Part shown: one piece after another, positions 44,837 through 60,075 of the stretch
Numbering within the stretch: position 1 is the stretch's first letter
Layout of the letters: each line of letters starts with the position of its first letter
Assembly (NCBI GenBank): GCA_001949185.1
Contig: BDGG01000008.1
Location: 1,875,576-1,939,575 of the forward strand
Length of the DNA: 64,000 bases
Reading direction: 5' to 3'
DNA from: Ramazzottius varieornatus
Taxonomy: Eukaryota; Tardigrada; Eutardigrada; Parachela; Ramazzottiidae
Made by a program: the position numbers and the translations under genes
The notes under the pieces: model-generated
Database searches by the model: none
What the model saw: the letters and a program-made list of their open reading frames with translations, nothing else
Told to the model about the DNA's origin: nothing

Positions 44837-45417
44837 TAGGGTTGTTAATGGATGGTTAAGTGGTTAAACCGATAAATGGGCGGATGGATGGAACCGTCAA
44901 CCGGATTGTTGCTGGATGGATGAGATCTCCATCCGGATGGTTGATGGATGGATGGATGGACCACCTATCCGGATGATCCGATTTCCAACCGGATAGCGTA
45001 CCGAATTATTTAAATAACTCGAAATAAAAAAATTGTCAGAAGGGGGCGTAAAGTGGGCGTTTCGAGATGGCGGCTCCAGCAACCTGTTTGTATTCGATCG
45101 GACCTCGGGTATTCGAGCGGAACAGAGTCCGGATTGCTCCTAGCTTTGATCGATATTCATTTGGTAGACTGGTTTGAATCCCTGTCCAAGCCACGGTTTT
45201 ATCCGGATAAAAAGTTGGGCGAATGAAAATCCCCCCGTCCGGATTGCGTCTGGATGGATGGATTTCTATCCGGTTGGGGGATGGATGGATTTCTATCCGG
45301 TTGGGGGATGGATGGATTTCTATCCGGTTGGGCGATGGATGAGAAGCTCATCCAATCCGATTTCTATCTGGATTGATCCGGATCCATCCGTGCTCGGACT
45401 AGATCTTAACAGCCCTA
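44837..45417. mobile_element. hAT-like MITE, TAGGGTTGTTAA family, complete copy
   Basis: Ends TAGGGTTGTTAATGG and TTAACAGCCCTA are inverted repeats. Flanks gtctccgt and gtatccgt match at 7 of 8 bases. The interior is full of GGATGGATGGAT and CCGGATGG words and contains three tandem copies of a 31-bp unit (GGATGGATTTCTATCCGGTTG) at about 45252-45345. Confidence 0.8.
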
Positions 45418-46209
45418 GTATCCGTTGACCTGGTTCGTCAAGTACTCACTATCGCACCGGGTAGATCAATTCAGGGTCAGAAGCTCGTAAGGCTGTATGG
45501 ATTCAAATTGCCTGACTGTAATTGAGACAGTGAATATCGATCTCACCGCGTGCTGTTCATGTTCGCACTCAGAGGATGAGGGATAGTCAGGACGGTACAG
45601 TCGGCAAACTGCTCACGAGTGGTTGTAAGAATCAGTGTCCAGGTCGATAGCTGCTGTTGCTTCGTCCAGGATCAGAATCCTACTCTTCCGCAAAACAAGG
45701 TACGCGCCAAAAAAATAAGCTGCCTTTGTCCCATACCAAAGCCAAAATTAATCCAAAATCCTAACGACGGATGACCACAGTTTTTTTCAAGAAAGAAAAG
45801 GGCCCCTCTAACCTGAGATTCTCGCCGCCTTCAGCCATAACATGTTGCAGTCCCTTTTCCAGTGATCTTACTGTACGTAATTCTAGAGGCGCGCATGGAC
45901 CAATGCGTTCCAAATGTTTTCGTCGGTTGACGCCTCAATCGGGTCCAGATTCATCCTGAGTGGCCCACGGAACAAGACAGGCTCCGAAAAATCCAGTGTT
46001 CAAATTTCAGAACAAATTAAAACGGCGTAACACAACGGGCGAGGTGTCACTCGTACGGCTTCATTACCCAGGCGACAAAAAATCTGGATGAGACTAAATT
46101 AATGTTAACCGACGGACAGATCAGTCCATTTGAATCTTACTGACAAGTCTTCTTACGCGTATGAAATAAGCAGTGGGGCAAAGTAACTCACAATGGGATT
46201 CTCGATGGG

Positions 46210-46590
46210 TCAGACGGTGTGAACTATAGGACTTGGAAATGACCGTCCATTGACTGCTCCAGTATGCTGTAGTGACGTAGAGCTCTTTGATTGGGAGTGT
46301 TGGTTGAAGGCATTACGAATTCGTTGCCCAGCTGATCAACAAGATGACCGAATAGCGCGCCAAAACCAGGTGAAGATGCATGAGAGCACACTATACGGTT
46401 CGAATCTGACGGAACAGCTGATCGGCTGAATTGCAATCTGTTCAATCACACTTCCCATCAATGAGGCTACGTCACTGCAGTAGTTGAAATCCGTCACTTC
46501 CTATTCCTGTAGTTTATTCCAGGATCCTTCGGGGATTTAGCTCCCTAGCTCAGATCATAGAAGAGTCTCTGTTCTATCGTCTTGCCGGAA
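46210..46590. mobile_element. Dispersed inverted-end repeat, copy 2
   Basis: Same orientation and block order as 37620-38060; lies inside the broken ABCC gene and abuts the MITE at 46591. Confidence 0.5.
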
Positions 46591-47457
46591 CAGTGCCTAA
46601 ATTTGACAGTTTTGGAATTCCAATATGACAATTGAAAATCGGATAAAAAAATTTCAATATTGATTAGAATTGAATTGGAATGCCAAACAAGCAGAGTATT
46701 CTAATGCACAATTCAAATCGCAAGAACTGATGACTGAAACCATCAAATTCGGACTAAACAATCCGGCCAGTTTCAGCTGCGCATAACTACCGTAAATCTG
46801 CACGTTTAAACCAGCCGGTTAATGCTACCGATTAGGAGGGCCACACATCTGCTGATACCATCCGAGGTCAGAAGTATGCTTGCTACTGCTAGTCCGGACC
46901 TGATTTTCGCAGAACTGTCCGCCTCGGTTTCGCTGTATTGATTGTTGTTTGGAGAAGAAGGCAAATTTGTTTTTTGGAAGAGAAGCCGAGGGTATTTCTG
47001 GAAACTCAAACGTGTAGGTCTCTTCACTGCCTGTTCTAGCTCTGATACAGTAGATTGACTATACACCATGGACAAGCAGGCCAAAGGGAAGCGGAAATCC
47101 GAAACGCTGAAGAAAGGCAAGAAACCTCCGAAGGGTAATTCGGGCAGCCAAACCGTCGTGGATTTGGCTGATTCTCCTGACGATCCCCTGCCTTCGCCAT
47201 CAGTGTCAGCAACCAGTGAACCAAGCGATGCGGTCACTGGAACCCCAAATGCTGGAGATATTATGGCTATTGAAATTACACAGAAATCTCGCGACAATCG
47301 TGATAATTTTAATTGCTGAGACCAGCAGAATTTTAATTGATTGAAATTGACGATTTGGAGCAGAACATCAGTCAACAGTTGAAATTTGTACCGCCAAGAG
47401 GATTGCGATTAATCGTAATGGCACTTAGAATTCAAAAGTCGTATTGGAACAACACTG
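46591..47457. mobile_element. hAT-like MITE, CAGTGTTGTTCC family, copy 4
   Basis: The right end TATTGGAACAACACTG is good. The left end is reduced to CAGTGCCTAAATTTGAC, which aligns inside copy 1, so the left terminus is damaged, and no 8-bp flank match is seen. Carries a 83-codon Lys/Pro-rich open frame at 47068-47319 with no recognisable domain. Confidence 0.6.
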
Positions 47458-47493
47458 GTTCATCCGGAAATTCAGAACAACCGAAGTGATGGG

Positions 47494-48113
47494 TAGGGCT
47501 GGCAACGATACGGTATACCGATATCGTATCGAAATATATCGAATCTTTGCGATAAAATATACGGCAGATATCGTATCGAAAATATCGATATGAAACTCGT
47601 ATCGAATGATGCAATAGAATATTCGGTGATATCGTATCGCGCTATATCGATATATTTTCGATATATCGGTATTTTGCTGAATTGCAAACTCGCCACTGAT
47701 ATCTCGTTTACCGAAGACCATGGTTGATTCCAAAACTTGATTTTAGCCATGGTCTACCGAGCACACTCCATCCATTCGGTTCTGGTACTAATTCTGTCCA
47801 GCTTTCCATGTGTTTAAAAGTCGTGGTATAATCATGTCTTTGCTGCATCCGACGCTTTCGATCTTACTAATACTCTATGTCGAAATTGGCTTTTGAGTTT
47901 TTGGGTTTGGACCAGTGAAATTCCGAAAAACTAAAATTCCAGAAATATCGATATATCGCTGGGATATGATACGATATATCGAAAATACGGTAACGGAAAA
48001 ATATCGTATCGAAATATCGATATTGAATGAATATCGAAGTGCGCAATAAAATATCCGTCGATATGGTATCGAAAAATATCGTATCGAATTTTATCGTATT
48101 TTTGCCAGTGCTA
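47494..48113 (-). mobile_element. hAT-like MITE, TAGGGCTGGCAA family, copy 2
   Basis: Ends TAGGGCTGGCAACGATACGG and TTTGCCAGTGCTA. Flanks gtgatggg and gcgatggg match at 7 of 8. Nearly identical to 41628-42247 in reverse orientation, pointing to recent movement. Inserted in the broken ABCC gene beside the TMD2 remnant. Confidence 0.8.
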
Positions 48114-48859
48114 GCGATGGGTGATCTTACTGAAGTCAGGAGGTCGTATGTCACTCTCCATTTATTGGTAACTTCAATGTTACATTCGAATGAAACATTG
48201 AAGTCCATTTTCCATGCCATTATTTTTTGCTGGAAACATTTTTGTACGAGACATAGTACCGTTAGATTGGTTGATGAAATAGACTTCGTTGTTGTAGTCC
48301 CGCAGTTGTACGTTCTCGAGCATGAACCGGTCCATTTGCTATCGTGCTACAATGATGTTAGACCCAGCGATGGAATCCTGAAAATGCGAGTACAGATCGG
48401 ACTTCGGCTAGTAGACTATAGCCGTGTCAGTTGTCGGCTGATATGGATATGGAAACGTTGCATATAGTAAATCAGGCCTAACGGAACCACGGCCTTAAAA
48501 AAAACATTCACAGCGGCCGAAGAACCAGAACATTTGGAAGGTACGGTGCATGACGACACGGATGGGTCTGTGGACCATCATACCAAGAGAACGTCCCGTT
48601 AGTCACTTGAATAGCGATGGCTTCACCGGGCGGAAGCTTAAGACGATTAACGGAAGTGAAGTCGAGTTCTTGGTTAAGAAGGAAGATCCTCACACGGGTC
48701 ATCGATATCCTGGCCTGGAAAAAGAGAGAAATTCATCACTACTGAAACCCTTCTGCTTCGCATCAGAGTTTGACTGGTGGGTCATATCCCACAGTTCCGA
48801 CGTGACACTATTTCATCGGGAGTAACCATCCAGGTGAACCAGTTTCTACCGCTTTGCTA

Positions 48860-49069
<210 letters not shown>

Positions 49070-49110
49070 CTATGAAGGACGACAACGCCGTCAAACATGC
49101 AACCTTCTTC

Positions 49111-49551
49111 GACGTTCCCAGCTAAAAATATGATCAACGCGGTTCCGATAAAAAGGTACTGATTTCAATCAATAGGGAGCCGGAACATCGGAAGCAACAC
49201 GATACTTGTTTTTATCTAGGGTGTGCAGAACTTGCTTCTCGAACGATGGTTCTCATGCGTCGAGCGACGCCCTGATCGAGCTTTTTGCCGAGCTGCCACG
49301 CACGTGTGTCTTCGTCTATCTGGCCACGAGCTGATCCAGCTCGGATCAGCGGTACCATTACTGGCCAGTATGTGTATTTCGAACTGACATCTCTAGCCCA
49401 CACCAGGAATGTGGAAGGTTGCTTGATCATCAAGACAGAAGTGCCCTCTCCCAGAGCACAGGTTTACGACCATCGATGCACCAGTGGACCACCGCGGAAA
49501 ACAACTGCTTCGCCACAATGAACCAAAAGTCGTAAAGTTATAAACGGCAGT
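49111..49551. other. Unassigned spacer
   Basis: May include further lost 5' ABCC sequence and the PKA 3' UTR; no motif recognised. Confidence 0.3.
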
Positions 49552-50912
49552 TCAGAAATCGGCAAAGTCCCTCGCGTATTTGTCTACAGGCGATGTAGCA
49601 ATCGGTTCCTCATCGTAGGAATCGAAATTACTGGCATCACCGGGACCCTTGGTTTTCGGGACGAATGGCGCTGGTATCTTCCGGTGGTAGAGGGCTAGCC
49701 AGTCGGTATCGTTGAAGAAAGGATGGTTCTTGACGTCGTTTGCTCCATTCTTGAGGTTTCCATACCTCTTCGTTACATCGACTTGCAGGATATTCTTGAC
49801 AATGTCTTTCAAATCGTTGGAGAAGTGCGATGGGTACTTCACTTTCCCGCTGACAATCTTGTTGTAAGTCTGGATGGGTTGGTCAGACATGAAGGGCGGT
49901 AGACCGGCGGCCATCTCATAGATCAGAACCCCGACGGCCCACCAGTCGACCGCCCTGTTGTAACCCTTACTCAGGATAATTTCCGGTGCGAGATAATCTG
50001 CAAAGGCGAATCGTTATAAGGCTGAATCTGTCGCGACGGCGGAAAGCTGACCACAAAATGCGAGCTCGGCAAACGAACTCCCTTAGATTTTTGTCCCCTA
50101 AGTGGCGAACATTCTCAGTGTTATTGGTTGTAAGTGTGCGCCACTTAGAAGAGCGATCTTCTCGAGTTCGTTTGTCAAGCTGTAAATGTAGAAAACTGGA
50201 TCACAGGCTCCATGGCTATACTCAAGTCTGTGTCACAAACACCAACAGTTCGACTGTGATACGTCTCAGTATTAACAGGAGAACTACCTGGTGTTCCGCA
50301 CAGCGTCCACGTTCTCGACTTTATCCTTTTTGCGAACCCAAAGTCTGTTATCCGGACATATCCCAGATGATCAATGAGAAGGTTCTCCGGCTTGAGATCA
50401 CGGTAAACCAAGTCAAGGCAATGTAAGTACTCGAAACCCATCACAACTTGCGCGGCGTAGAACCTTGTCTGAGGTTCGGGAAACTTGCCAAAATTTCGAA
50501 GATGTGAGAACATCTCTCCGCCGGAAATGTACTCGATGCACATGAATAAGCTGCAGTTATCCTGAAAGTGCGCAAGCATGCTGACGCAGAAGGGAAAACG
50601 AATGGAGTACAACACCTGCTTCTCGTTCATCGTGTGCTCAACTTGCTTCATCTTGACGATCTTGTCCTTGTCCAAAATCTTCATGGCCATGAATTCGCCT
50701 CCATGTTTGCTTTTGACAAGTAAGACTCGACCGAAGGATCCAGCGCCCAACGTCTTAATTCGGTCGAAGTCGCTGACAGTTTTGTTCAACGCCGAGTTCT
50801 TCGTCTTCCATCGGTCGATAAACTGTCGCTGGCCTTCGACTAATATTGCACGCCAAGCTGGGTCCTTCGCAATTTCCGCAAAATCATTGTCGAATTCCGA
50901 AGAGTCTCCCAT
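49552..50912 (-). CDS. cAMP-dependent protein kinase catalytic subunit
   Basis: Exons 50288-50912 and 49552-49997 join in phase to 1071 bases, 356 residues. Serine/threonine kinase released from its regulatory subunits by cAMP; acts in cytosol and nucleus. The start MGDSSEF gives an N-terminal Gly for possible myristoylation. Kinase motifs in order: Gly loop [15 protein letters not shown]-anchoring Lys in FMAMKIL, catalytic [14 protein letters not shown], activation loop RTWTLCGTP, then DYLAPEII and [28 protein letters not shown], and the AGC-kinase C-tail ending FADF. The usual GTPEY reads GTPDY because the codon is split by the intron as G|AT. The 290-bp intron contains a small palindromic MITE. 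Adjacent to B9D2 on the same strand, with a separate promoter region. Confidence 0.92.
50068..50178. mobile_element. Palindromic MITE, GTGCGCCACTT family, copy 1
   Basis: Inverted arms around AAGTGGCG.AC and GTGTGCGCCACTT, outer arms GCAAACGAACTC / GAGTTCGTTTGTC. Inside the PKA intron. Four more copies up to 59.96 kb. Confidence 0.65.
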
Positions 50913-51438
50913 TCGGAATAGAGAGGACAAAGTCGTCAAGAAGAACACCCCGTTGAATGAACAGCAATCACAACTCAATTATCTTTCATCGCTCCTTGCA
51001 CACATCCAAGCTGAGACTATTGATACTGCAGTACCGCGTGGAGATGCGGATGATGGATAAAGAAGGATGGCGCTTCGAGGAACCATAGTGACCACAAGGT
51101 GACCCTTCCAGGTCAAAGCAGAAAACTTCTTCCTAAACTAAAAGGGTTTGAGTTTGACAGGTTTCATTTGAAAATCTCGCAGATGTGTTGATGAGCTTAT
51201 AGTAACTGGCTAGACCTAGAAATGGACGGCCCCAAGAAATATAAACGAAAAAGCAGTCATCTGGGACGGGGACAAATAAGCTGAACCAGATCGCTGTCCC
51301 AAGGGGCGCGCACTTTTAGCTGACAACAGTGTGAATGTGCGCCACTTGAGATAGCGACCTCGTTAAATCCATTAGTTGCCCTCCCTCCATTTGCACTTAC
51401 ACTGCTGTGGTGAAAAAGAGAAGGAAAAAAAACAGTCC
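50913..51438. other. Spacer between PKA and B9D2
   Basis: PKA promoter region plus one palindromic MITE at 51271-51372. No gene seen. Confidence 0.4.
51271..51372. mobile_element. Palindromic MITE, GTGCGCCACTT family, copy 2
   Basis: Contains GGGGCGCGCACTTTTAGCTGACAA and AATGTGCGCCACTTGAG as inverted halves. Confidence 0.55.
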
Positions 51439-52107
51439 TCAAAATTCGACACCGAAGTTTTCGAAACCTCGCACAATGATACCGAGCTCCAAGTGGACGA
51501 TACCCATCGACTGCGTATACAAACGATGTCGGTTTGCGCAGTCGCGAACGACAGCCGTGTTCCTCAGCTGCGGTCCGCCACCCAGGAAGAACCTCATTAT
51601 CCTCTCCCATAGTCCTCCGACAGGTCTCCACGTTACACACTCTATCTTATGCTCGCCAGGCGTCGTAGGTATATCACAAACCCCATAGGCAAAAATTTGG
51701 GTGCGGTTGTAATCGTCGTAGTTCCACACTTGGAAGGTAAGTTTCGGCCAACCTACGAACAACGATCAGTATCCCTGCTCTCTCGGTGTCTTCGTTTCCC
51801 CTCGATCTGTTTAGCCTTACCTTGTATCCCTCTCGTGGCGTAATGAAGGTCCAACGGATGTGACCATAAGGCAAAATCGTCAATTTCAGGATTGTCCACT
51901 TGTGTCTGTCCTTCGTTGTCGCCTTGTAACAATGTCCAACCGCCGCCTATAGAATCAACAATCAATGGTGAGCAAAAGTATAATTTTATCCCGGAAAGTA
52001 CGTCCACGAAATTACAAACCTGCAGTCGCTTCCCAAACACAGAATAGCCTGTTATGGGGAAATCCGCTGGCTCCAACAATTTGGCCAATGATATGAAGCT
52101 CCGCCAT
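51439..52107 (-). CDS. B9D2: B9 domain-containing protein 2 (ciliary transition zone)
   Basis: Exons 52020-52107, 51821-51946 and 51439-51752 join in phase to 528 bases, 175 residues, the same length as I recall for the vertebrate protein. B9D2 works with B9D1 and MKS1 in the transition-zone complex that gates the primary cilium. The whole protein is one B9 (C2-like) domain. Visible family blocks: [16 protein letters not shown] at the start, [43 protein letters not shown]-like turn read as [22 protein letters not shown] and the C-terminal [19 protein letters not shown]. The start at 52107 is set by that first block. Intact. Confidence 0.95.
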
Positions 52108-52527
52108 GTCTCAGGAATCAGTCATCTTAAGAACCAAAATCTGATCATGTTCGAAGGACTTAAGTTTCTTCTCCAAGGAATTTGGAACGAAGAGGTGTGC
52201 AAATATGAATATGTAAAGTAGATGACTCTGACAAGGTACTGTGGCTTAAAGCCTTGGCGATCCAGATTAATCATTCGACCCTCGTATTACACACCCCGAG
52301 ACAATTCAGCGAGGAGGAAGCAAAGATCGATAAGTGCGCAGGTGAGTCAACCTGTTTCTTCCCTGATTCAGGCGGTGGCACTTTGACTAGCCACTCAGTA
52401 ATGAAAATCGATATGAGACATTCTAAAACACAGATTTGAAATCCAGAATGCATCTAAGATACAAAAGTTGTTCATCGAGTTCAGAAAAGGAAGGCCAACA
52501 ACAAGGAAGTAAAACTGCCATCAGATA
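52108..52527. other. Spacer between B9D2 and FARS2
   Basis: B9D2 promoter and FARS2 3' flank; no other feature seen. Confidence 0.4.
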
Positions 52528-54111
52528 TTAGCGAATTTGTACACCCAGTTTATCTACAGCAATCTTTTCAATATTCTTATGAATCGAATTAGCTTTATCT
52601 TTCGTCAAGGTTTTCTCCATATGACGGTAAATGATACGATAGCACAGGCTTTTTCTCCCACTTTTAGGATGGGTGAACTCATCAATAATCTTTACTTGTT
52701 CGACCAGTTCCCCGCCACAGTCACGCACCAGTTCATAAAAGTCATTTTTCTCAAAGTGCTCGGGTATCCAGAAGGATACGTCGTTGGTACACTGTGGGAA
52801 CTGGCTGACCGCTTTGTACTTTATTAACTTCCTGATATTGTCCACCTCAAACTGCGACAAGAAGCCAGAGTCTTCGGACCAGAAAAGGCGGATGTCGGGT
52901 ATCTCGTACAGGCGCATGGCGATCCGCTCTAAGCCGATACCGCAAGCCCAGCCGATCTGGTCGTGAATACCTGCGTTGTTTAGGATTTTCTGCTCCATGA
53001 TCCCACAACCCAGTAGTTCTAACCATTCGTTGTTGTACTTCACCTCCATCTCCCAGGACGGGTGGGTGAAGGGGAAGAAGGACTCGTTCCACCGTAACTC
53101 CACTTTCTGACCGAACAAACTCTTCACCAGCCCTACAATGCAGGATCGTCTGTACGTCATCAAAAGCCATCTAGAAAACTGGTCCGCGATGACGTTGTCG
53201 GACATAGTATTGTTACATTACGTTACCCTCACCAAACATGCAACCGCCACACTGGCTCATGACGTCATAACACTGATGACATAGTGGGCCACTCCAACGA
53301 AATTCGAATTTCATCAGTTGCCATGAGTGCTATCCACTAATTTCTTCTTGCTTCTCTTACCTTCCAAGCATCCCTTCAAATCTTTCTCCATAACAGCGGC
53401 TGCTTCCTCCGTGTGACTTTCTTGACACCCGGGGCTTCGTACTTCCGCAGGACTTTTTATCGCCTTGAAATCAGGATCGTCCCTCAGTTCATGCGCGTAC
53501 CTCAGTCTGACGCCTTCCATCTGATGGAAAACTGGATAGTGTGTCGCGTTGATTTCGTCTCTTCTATACACATCTCCCACAACTAGAAACTCCCTGAAGC
53601 CACTTCGCAGTAAATCGCTCTGGTGTGCGGAGGTATGAGCGCGTAAGAGATGGCTCTTGTTGACGTAGTAGGAATCACTCTTGGACCGGCTGACATGATC
53701 AGCAGGCACAAGGATAGAGTCAAAGTTCTGTTCGGTCGTGACGACAGGCGACAAGTTATCGACAACCGTGAAGGCTGGAGAGTACCGGCCAGGGTACCGC
53801 CAGTTGAAATAGGCAATGATGCGTTCTTTGATGAGCCACAGTGGGTGATTCTTTCGCAGGTAGATGTTCTTGCCAACGAATGAACTGATGCGCGGCGTCA
53901 CGTTCGTCCACGAGTCTGTTCGGTACGTATGACCACCGATCTGAATACTTTCAGGTATCTTGGAGGTGCGTTCATTGACGGCGAGAGGATCGACAACGGA
54001 CGGCGAGGTACTGGAACATCTGCAAGGGGAAGAAGACAAGGAACGGTACGACCAGAGGACACGCTGTAAACCTCTCATTTCCAACTGTGCAATCATGTCT
54101 TCCACAGGCAA
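52528..54111 (-). CDS. FARS2: Phenylalanine--tRNA ligase, mitochondrial
   Basis: Exons 53361-54111 and 52528-53132 join in phase to 1356 bases, 451 residues, the usual length of the family. Single-chain enzyme that charges mitochondrial tRNA-Phe. The N-terminus is rich in Arg and Ser (MRGLQRVLWSYRSLSSS from the second Met at 54078), a good targeting signal; either Met could start. Class II core: HPLWLIKERI, TTEQNFDSILVPADH, HLLRAHTSAHQ (motif 2 region), GDVYRRDEINATHYPVFHQ, then FPFTHPSWEMEV, LGCGIM, WACGIGLERIAM (motif 3) and RLFWSEDSGFL. The C-terminal B8/anticodon-binding fold reads DVSFWIP, VRDCGGELVEQV, DEFTHP and SLCYRIIYRHMEKTLT. Intact. Confidence 0.95.
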
Positions 54112-55168
54112 GGACCACTAGCTCACACCAACCATACCGAGGATGGTTCGGAAGTTTTATCGATGCAAGATTGGGGACTCTGGAGAACACAGCAATGAGG
54201 AGGAGAGAGCCCCACTCTGCCCTCATTGAGGAATCGGAGTTCTACTGTAGAGAGTCAAGACTCAAGGCTCAAGAGGAAGGAACACAATCAAGACTTTGAT
54301 TGGAAGCCACCGATGCAGTGGCTGGTAGGATTGTGGCTCGATCACTTCGGTTGAGAACTATCATTCAATCTTGAAGGATTCCTAATACTATTCATGGCAC
54401 CTCTTGCATTTGTTCCGAAAAACTGATCCCAACGACTCCTCAGGAAAAATCCTGTTCTTAAAAACTTCCATGTCATTTTGACATCATCAAACTTGAATAT
54501 AAGTTCAATCTATAATATGAGGTGGTTTAACTATAGCAGGAATGAAGCAGTATTCACAGGTGGTGCGGAACTTCTTGTAAAAAAGGAGATTGGAATATTG
54601 AGGTAGTGCTATACAAGACTTTGCGAAGCAGTAGCAATTCATACTTACCTGGACCCGAGATTGTGGCGATCACGTAGGCCCAACTCTCTTCCGAGTTTTC
54701 CCACTGCACTTCCGGGATTATGACGAAGGCCTCTTCGGACACACGTCCGGGGCAGGGGGTCAGAATTTTTGATAGTTGGAGGACTGCGTTCGCGCTATCC
54801 TCCTCTTTTCAATCAAAGAAAGAATCCGGGATAAAAGTCACGGCGTAGTTACAGAGGCGCACGGCGCCACGGTGTTGCTCAGAGTCTCGTGCTGCAGGTT
54901 ACTCGGACGTCAATACAGTCGTTCGTGTCAAGCAGTCTGACACGGTGACGTCATTGCTCTGTCACCCCTATGCCTTTGGTGACTATGGTTAAAATGGCTA
55001 AGAGTGTGACGTACGTAATGTTCACCTTCGACGTCGAAGCAACGGTTACAAAATCAGCTGGCAATGTCCGCTTTCGAGCCTCTCTGGGCAAGTTTGGTTC
55101 TTTCTCCAGAATACGTGGTCAGGATTCACCCATTTTGTCAGATTATTCCTTCAGCAGATTGATCTACA
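54112..55168. other. Spacer between FARS2 and ISCU
   Basis: Divergent genes, so both promoters lie here. A minus-strand exon-like open stretch ends at a good donor near 54648 (see rejected items). No named gene. Confidence 0.4.
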
Positions 55169-55672
55169 ATGTATTCCTCACGAGTTCGTTCACTGACGAA
55201 GATGGTGCCGTCGTCGCTCCTTCAGCCTGGACAATCGCCCGCATCCAACACACCCGTCGCCTTGTACCACGAGAATGTCATCAAACACTTTGAGAAGCCT
55301 CAGAACGTTGGATCTCTGGACAAGAACGATGTCAACGTCGGGACAGGCCTGGTGGGAGCTCCAGCATGTGGCGACGTGATGAAGCTGCAGATCAAGGTGG
55401 ACGACAACGGGAAGATCATCGACGCCAAGTTCAAGACGTTCGGTTGTGCTTCAGCCATCGCCTCCAGCTCACTCGCCACGGAATGGGTAAAGGGAAAGAG
55501 TGTGGATGATGCCTACAAGGTAAAGAATACCGACATCGCCAAAGAGCTATGTCTTCCACCGGTTAAGCTCCATTGCTCGATGTTGGCTGAAGATGCCATC
55601 AAAGCTGCCCTGAATGATTACAAAGTGAAGCGCGATGGAGGGAAAGCGGAGAAACGTGCTGCTGTGAACTAA
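55169..55672 (+). CDS. ISCU: Iron-sulfur cluster assembly scaffold
   Basis: Single open frame, 167 residues, no introns. Scaffold on which the NFS1-ISD11 desulfurase builds [2Fe-2S] clusters in the mitochondrial matrix. About 30 N-terminal residues (MYSSRVRSLTKMVPSSLL) fit a presequence. The mature part starts at LYHENVIKHFEKPQNVG. The three ligand cysteines are present: Cys67 in GAPACGD with Asp69, Cys93 in FGCASAIASSS, and Cys136 in LPPVKLHCSMLAEDA, the last overlapping the HSC20/HSPA9 recognition motif. Intact. Confidence 0.96.
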   Translation: MYSSRVRSLTKMVPSSLLQPGQSPASNTPVALYHENVIKHFEKPQNVGSLDKNDVNVGTGLVGAPACGDVMKLQIKVDDNGKIIDAKFKTFGCASAIASSSLATEWVKGKSVDDAYKVKNTDIAKELCLPPVKLHCSMLAEDAIKAALNDYKVKRDGGKAEKRAAVN

Positions 55673-56088
55673 AATTGTGTTTGTCCCTCATTTTTCCTGA
55701 GACGTTTGAAACTGTTGGTCTTTCATCTTGGCCAGGTTTTCCAGGTTTATTCGCGGGTATCGGACATGTAAATAATCTGTTGGAATAATTCACCTAGTAG
55801 CTGGGCGTTGGGCCAACGAGCTCGAAAAGGTTGTTTTATCGAGTGGCTCACGTCTTCGGTGTTATTGGCTGAAAGTGTGCGCCAGTTGGGAAAACGACCT
55901 TGTCGAGTTTGTTTTTGTTCAAGTTGCAGTTTGTTCGGCTTTTAACTCTTGGGTTGAACCAGTTCAAGAGCTATATTTAGGAATCGATGAAAATTTTTAT
56001 CTGTACGCTCAGCAAACTGTGTGATGTGAAGATATCGTTTAGTAAAGCGCAGAAGAAAAGTATGGTGGAAGTTTCCACGTGTGCAGCT
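55673..56088. other. Spacer between ISCU and the protease gene
   Basis: Convergent 3' ends; contains one palindromic MITE (55812-55917). Confidence 0.4.
55812..55917. mobile_element. Palindromic MITE, GTGCGCCACTT family, copy 3
   Basis: CAACGAGCTCGAAAAGGT...TTATTGGCTGAAAGTGTGCGCCAGTTGGGAAAACGACCTTGTCGAGTTTGTT; halves are inverted copies. Confidence 0.6.
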
Positions 56089-59497
<3,409 letters not shown>

Positions 59498-60075
59498 TTC
59501 CTGTCTAGCCAGAGCTTAACACACGGTTCTTGCTCTGAAAACAGAGATATTTGAATACCTCTTTCGAGAAGACCAAAGACAGAAAGACAGGATTCCAAGT
59601 GGGCGAGTTCGTGAACCTTACTGAACTTCCGCACGACGGTAATGTTATCGAAGCGCCACGTTCTACCATAACTCGCCATTCTTGGGCAGGAGAAGTGGAT
59701 AAGATTAATTTGGCTAATCTTTTATTGACGAACGAACAACTATCCCACTTTCCCAACGTAACGATCACATCGTTGTGCTTTTCTTTTTTATCTGCAGATG
59801 CTGCGGTACTATAACGAGATGCATGTAATCGGCTCCATTTGGATCCCCGGCAGACAAACTCGACAAGATCGTCTCTCCAAGTGGCGCACGCTTTCAGGCA
59901 ACGGCACTGAAAAAATGTGTCACTTGGGTTAACAATCTTGTGGTCTGTTCCCGTTTGTCGATCAACTTTCAAGATGATCAGTCAAGAATAATACAAGGAT
60001 CTACAGATAAAAGGACGTACTCAAAAAGTGCAGCCTTAAGTCGTTTGAAACAAAAATGAAACAAGAAGCGATGAC
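59498..60075. other. Spacer between the protease and DBR1
   Basis: Protease promoter region, one palindromic MITE (59852-59963) and the DBR1 3' flank. Confidence 0.4.
59852..59963. mobile_element. Palindromic MITE, GTGCGCCACTT family, copy 5
   Basis: GACAAACTCGACAAGATCGT, CCAAGTGGCGCACGCTTTCAG, then an inverted half reading AAATGTGTCACTTGGG and CCCGTTTGTCGATC. Confidence 0.65.

Noticed and set aside
44837-45428. Open frame with a triple DFYPVGGWM repeat
   Set aside because: Product of the 31-bp tandem unit inside a MITE; not a gene.
54648-54820. Minus-strand exon-like open stretch ending at a GTAAGT donor (residues EEAFVIIPEVQWENSEESWAY)
   Set aside because: The codon pattern looks coding, but no family is recognised, no partner exon was found and upstream acceptors are poor.
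59505-59972. Long minus-strand open frame upstream of the protease gene
   Set aside because: It overlaps a palindromic MITE and the protease first exon in another frame and shows no domain.
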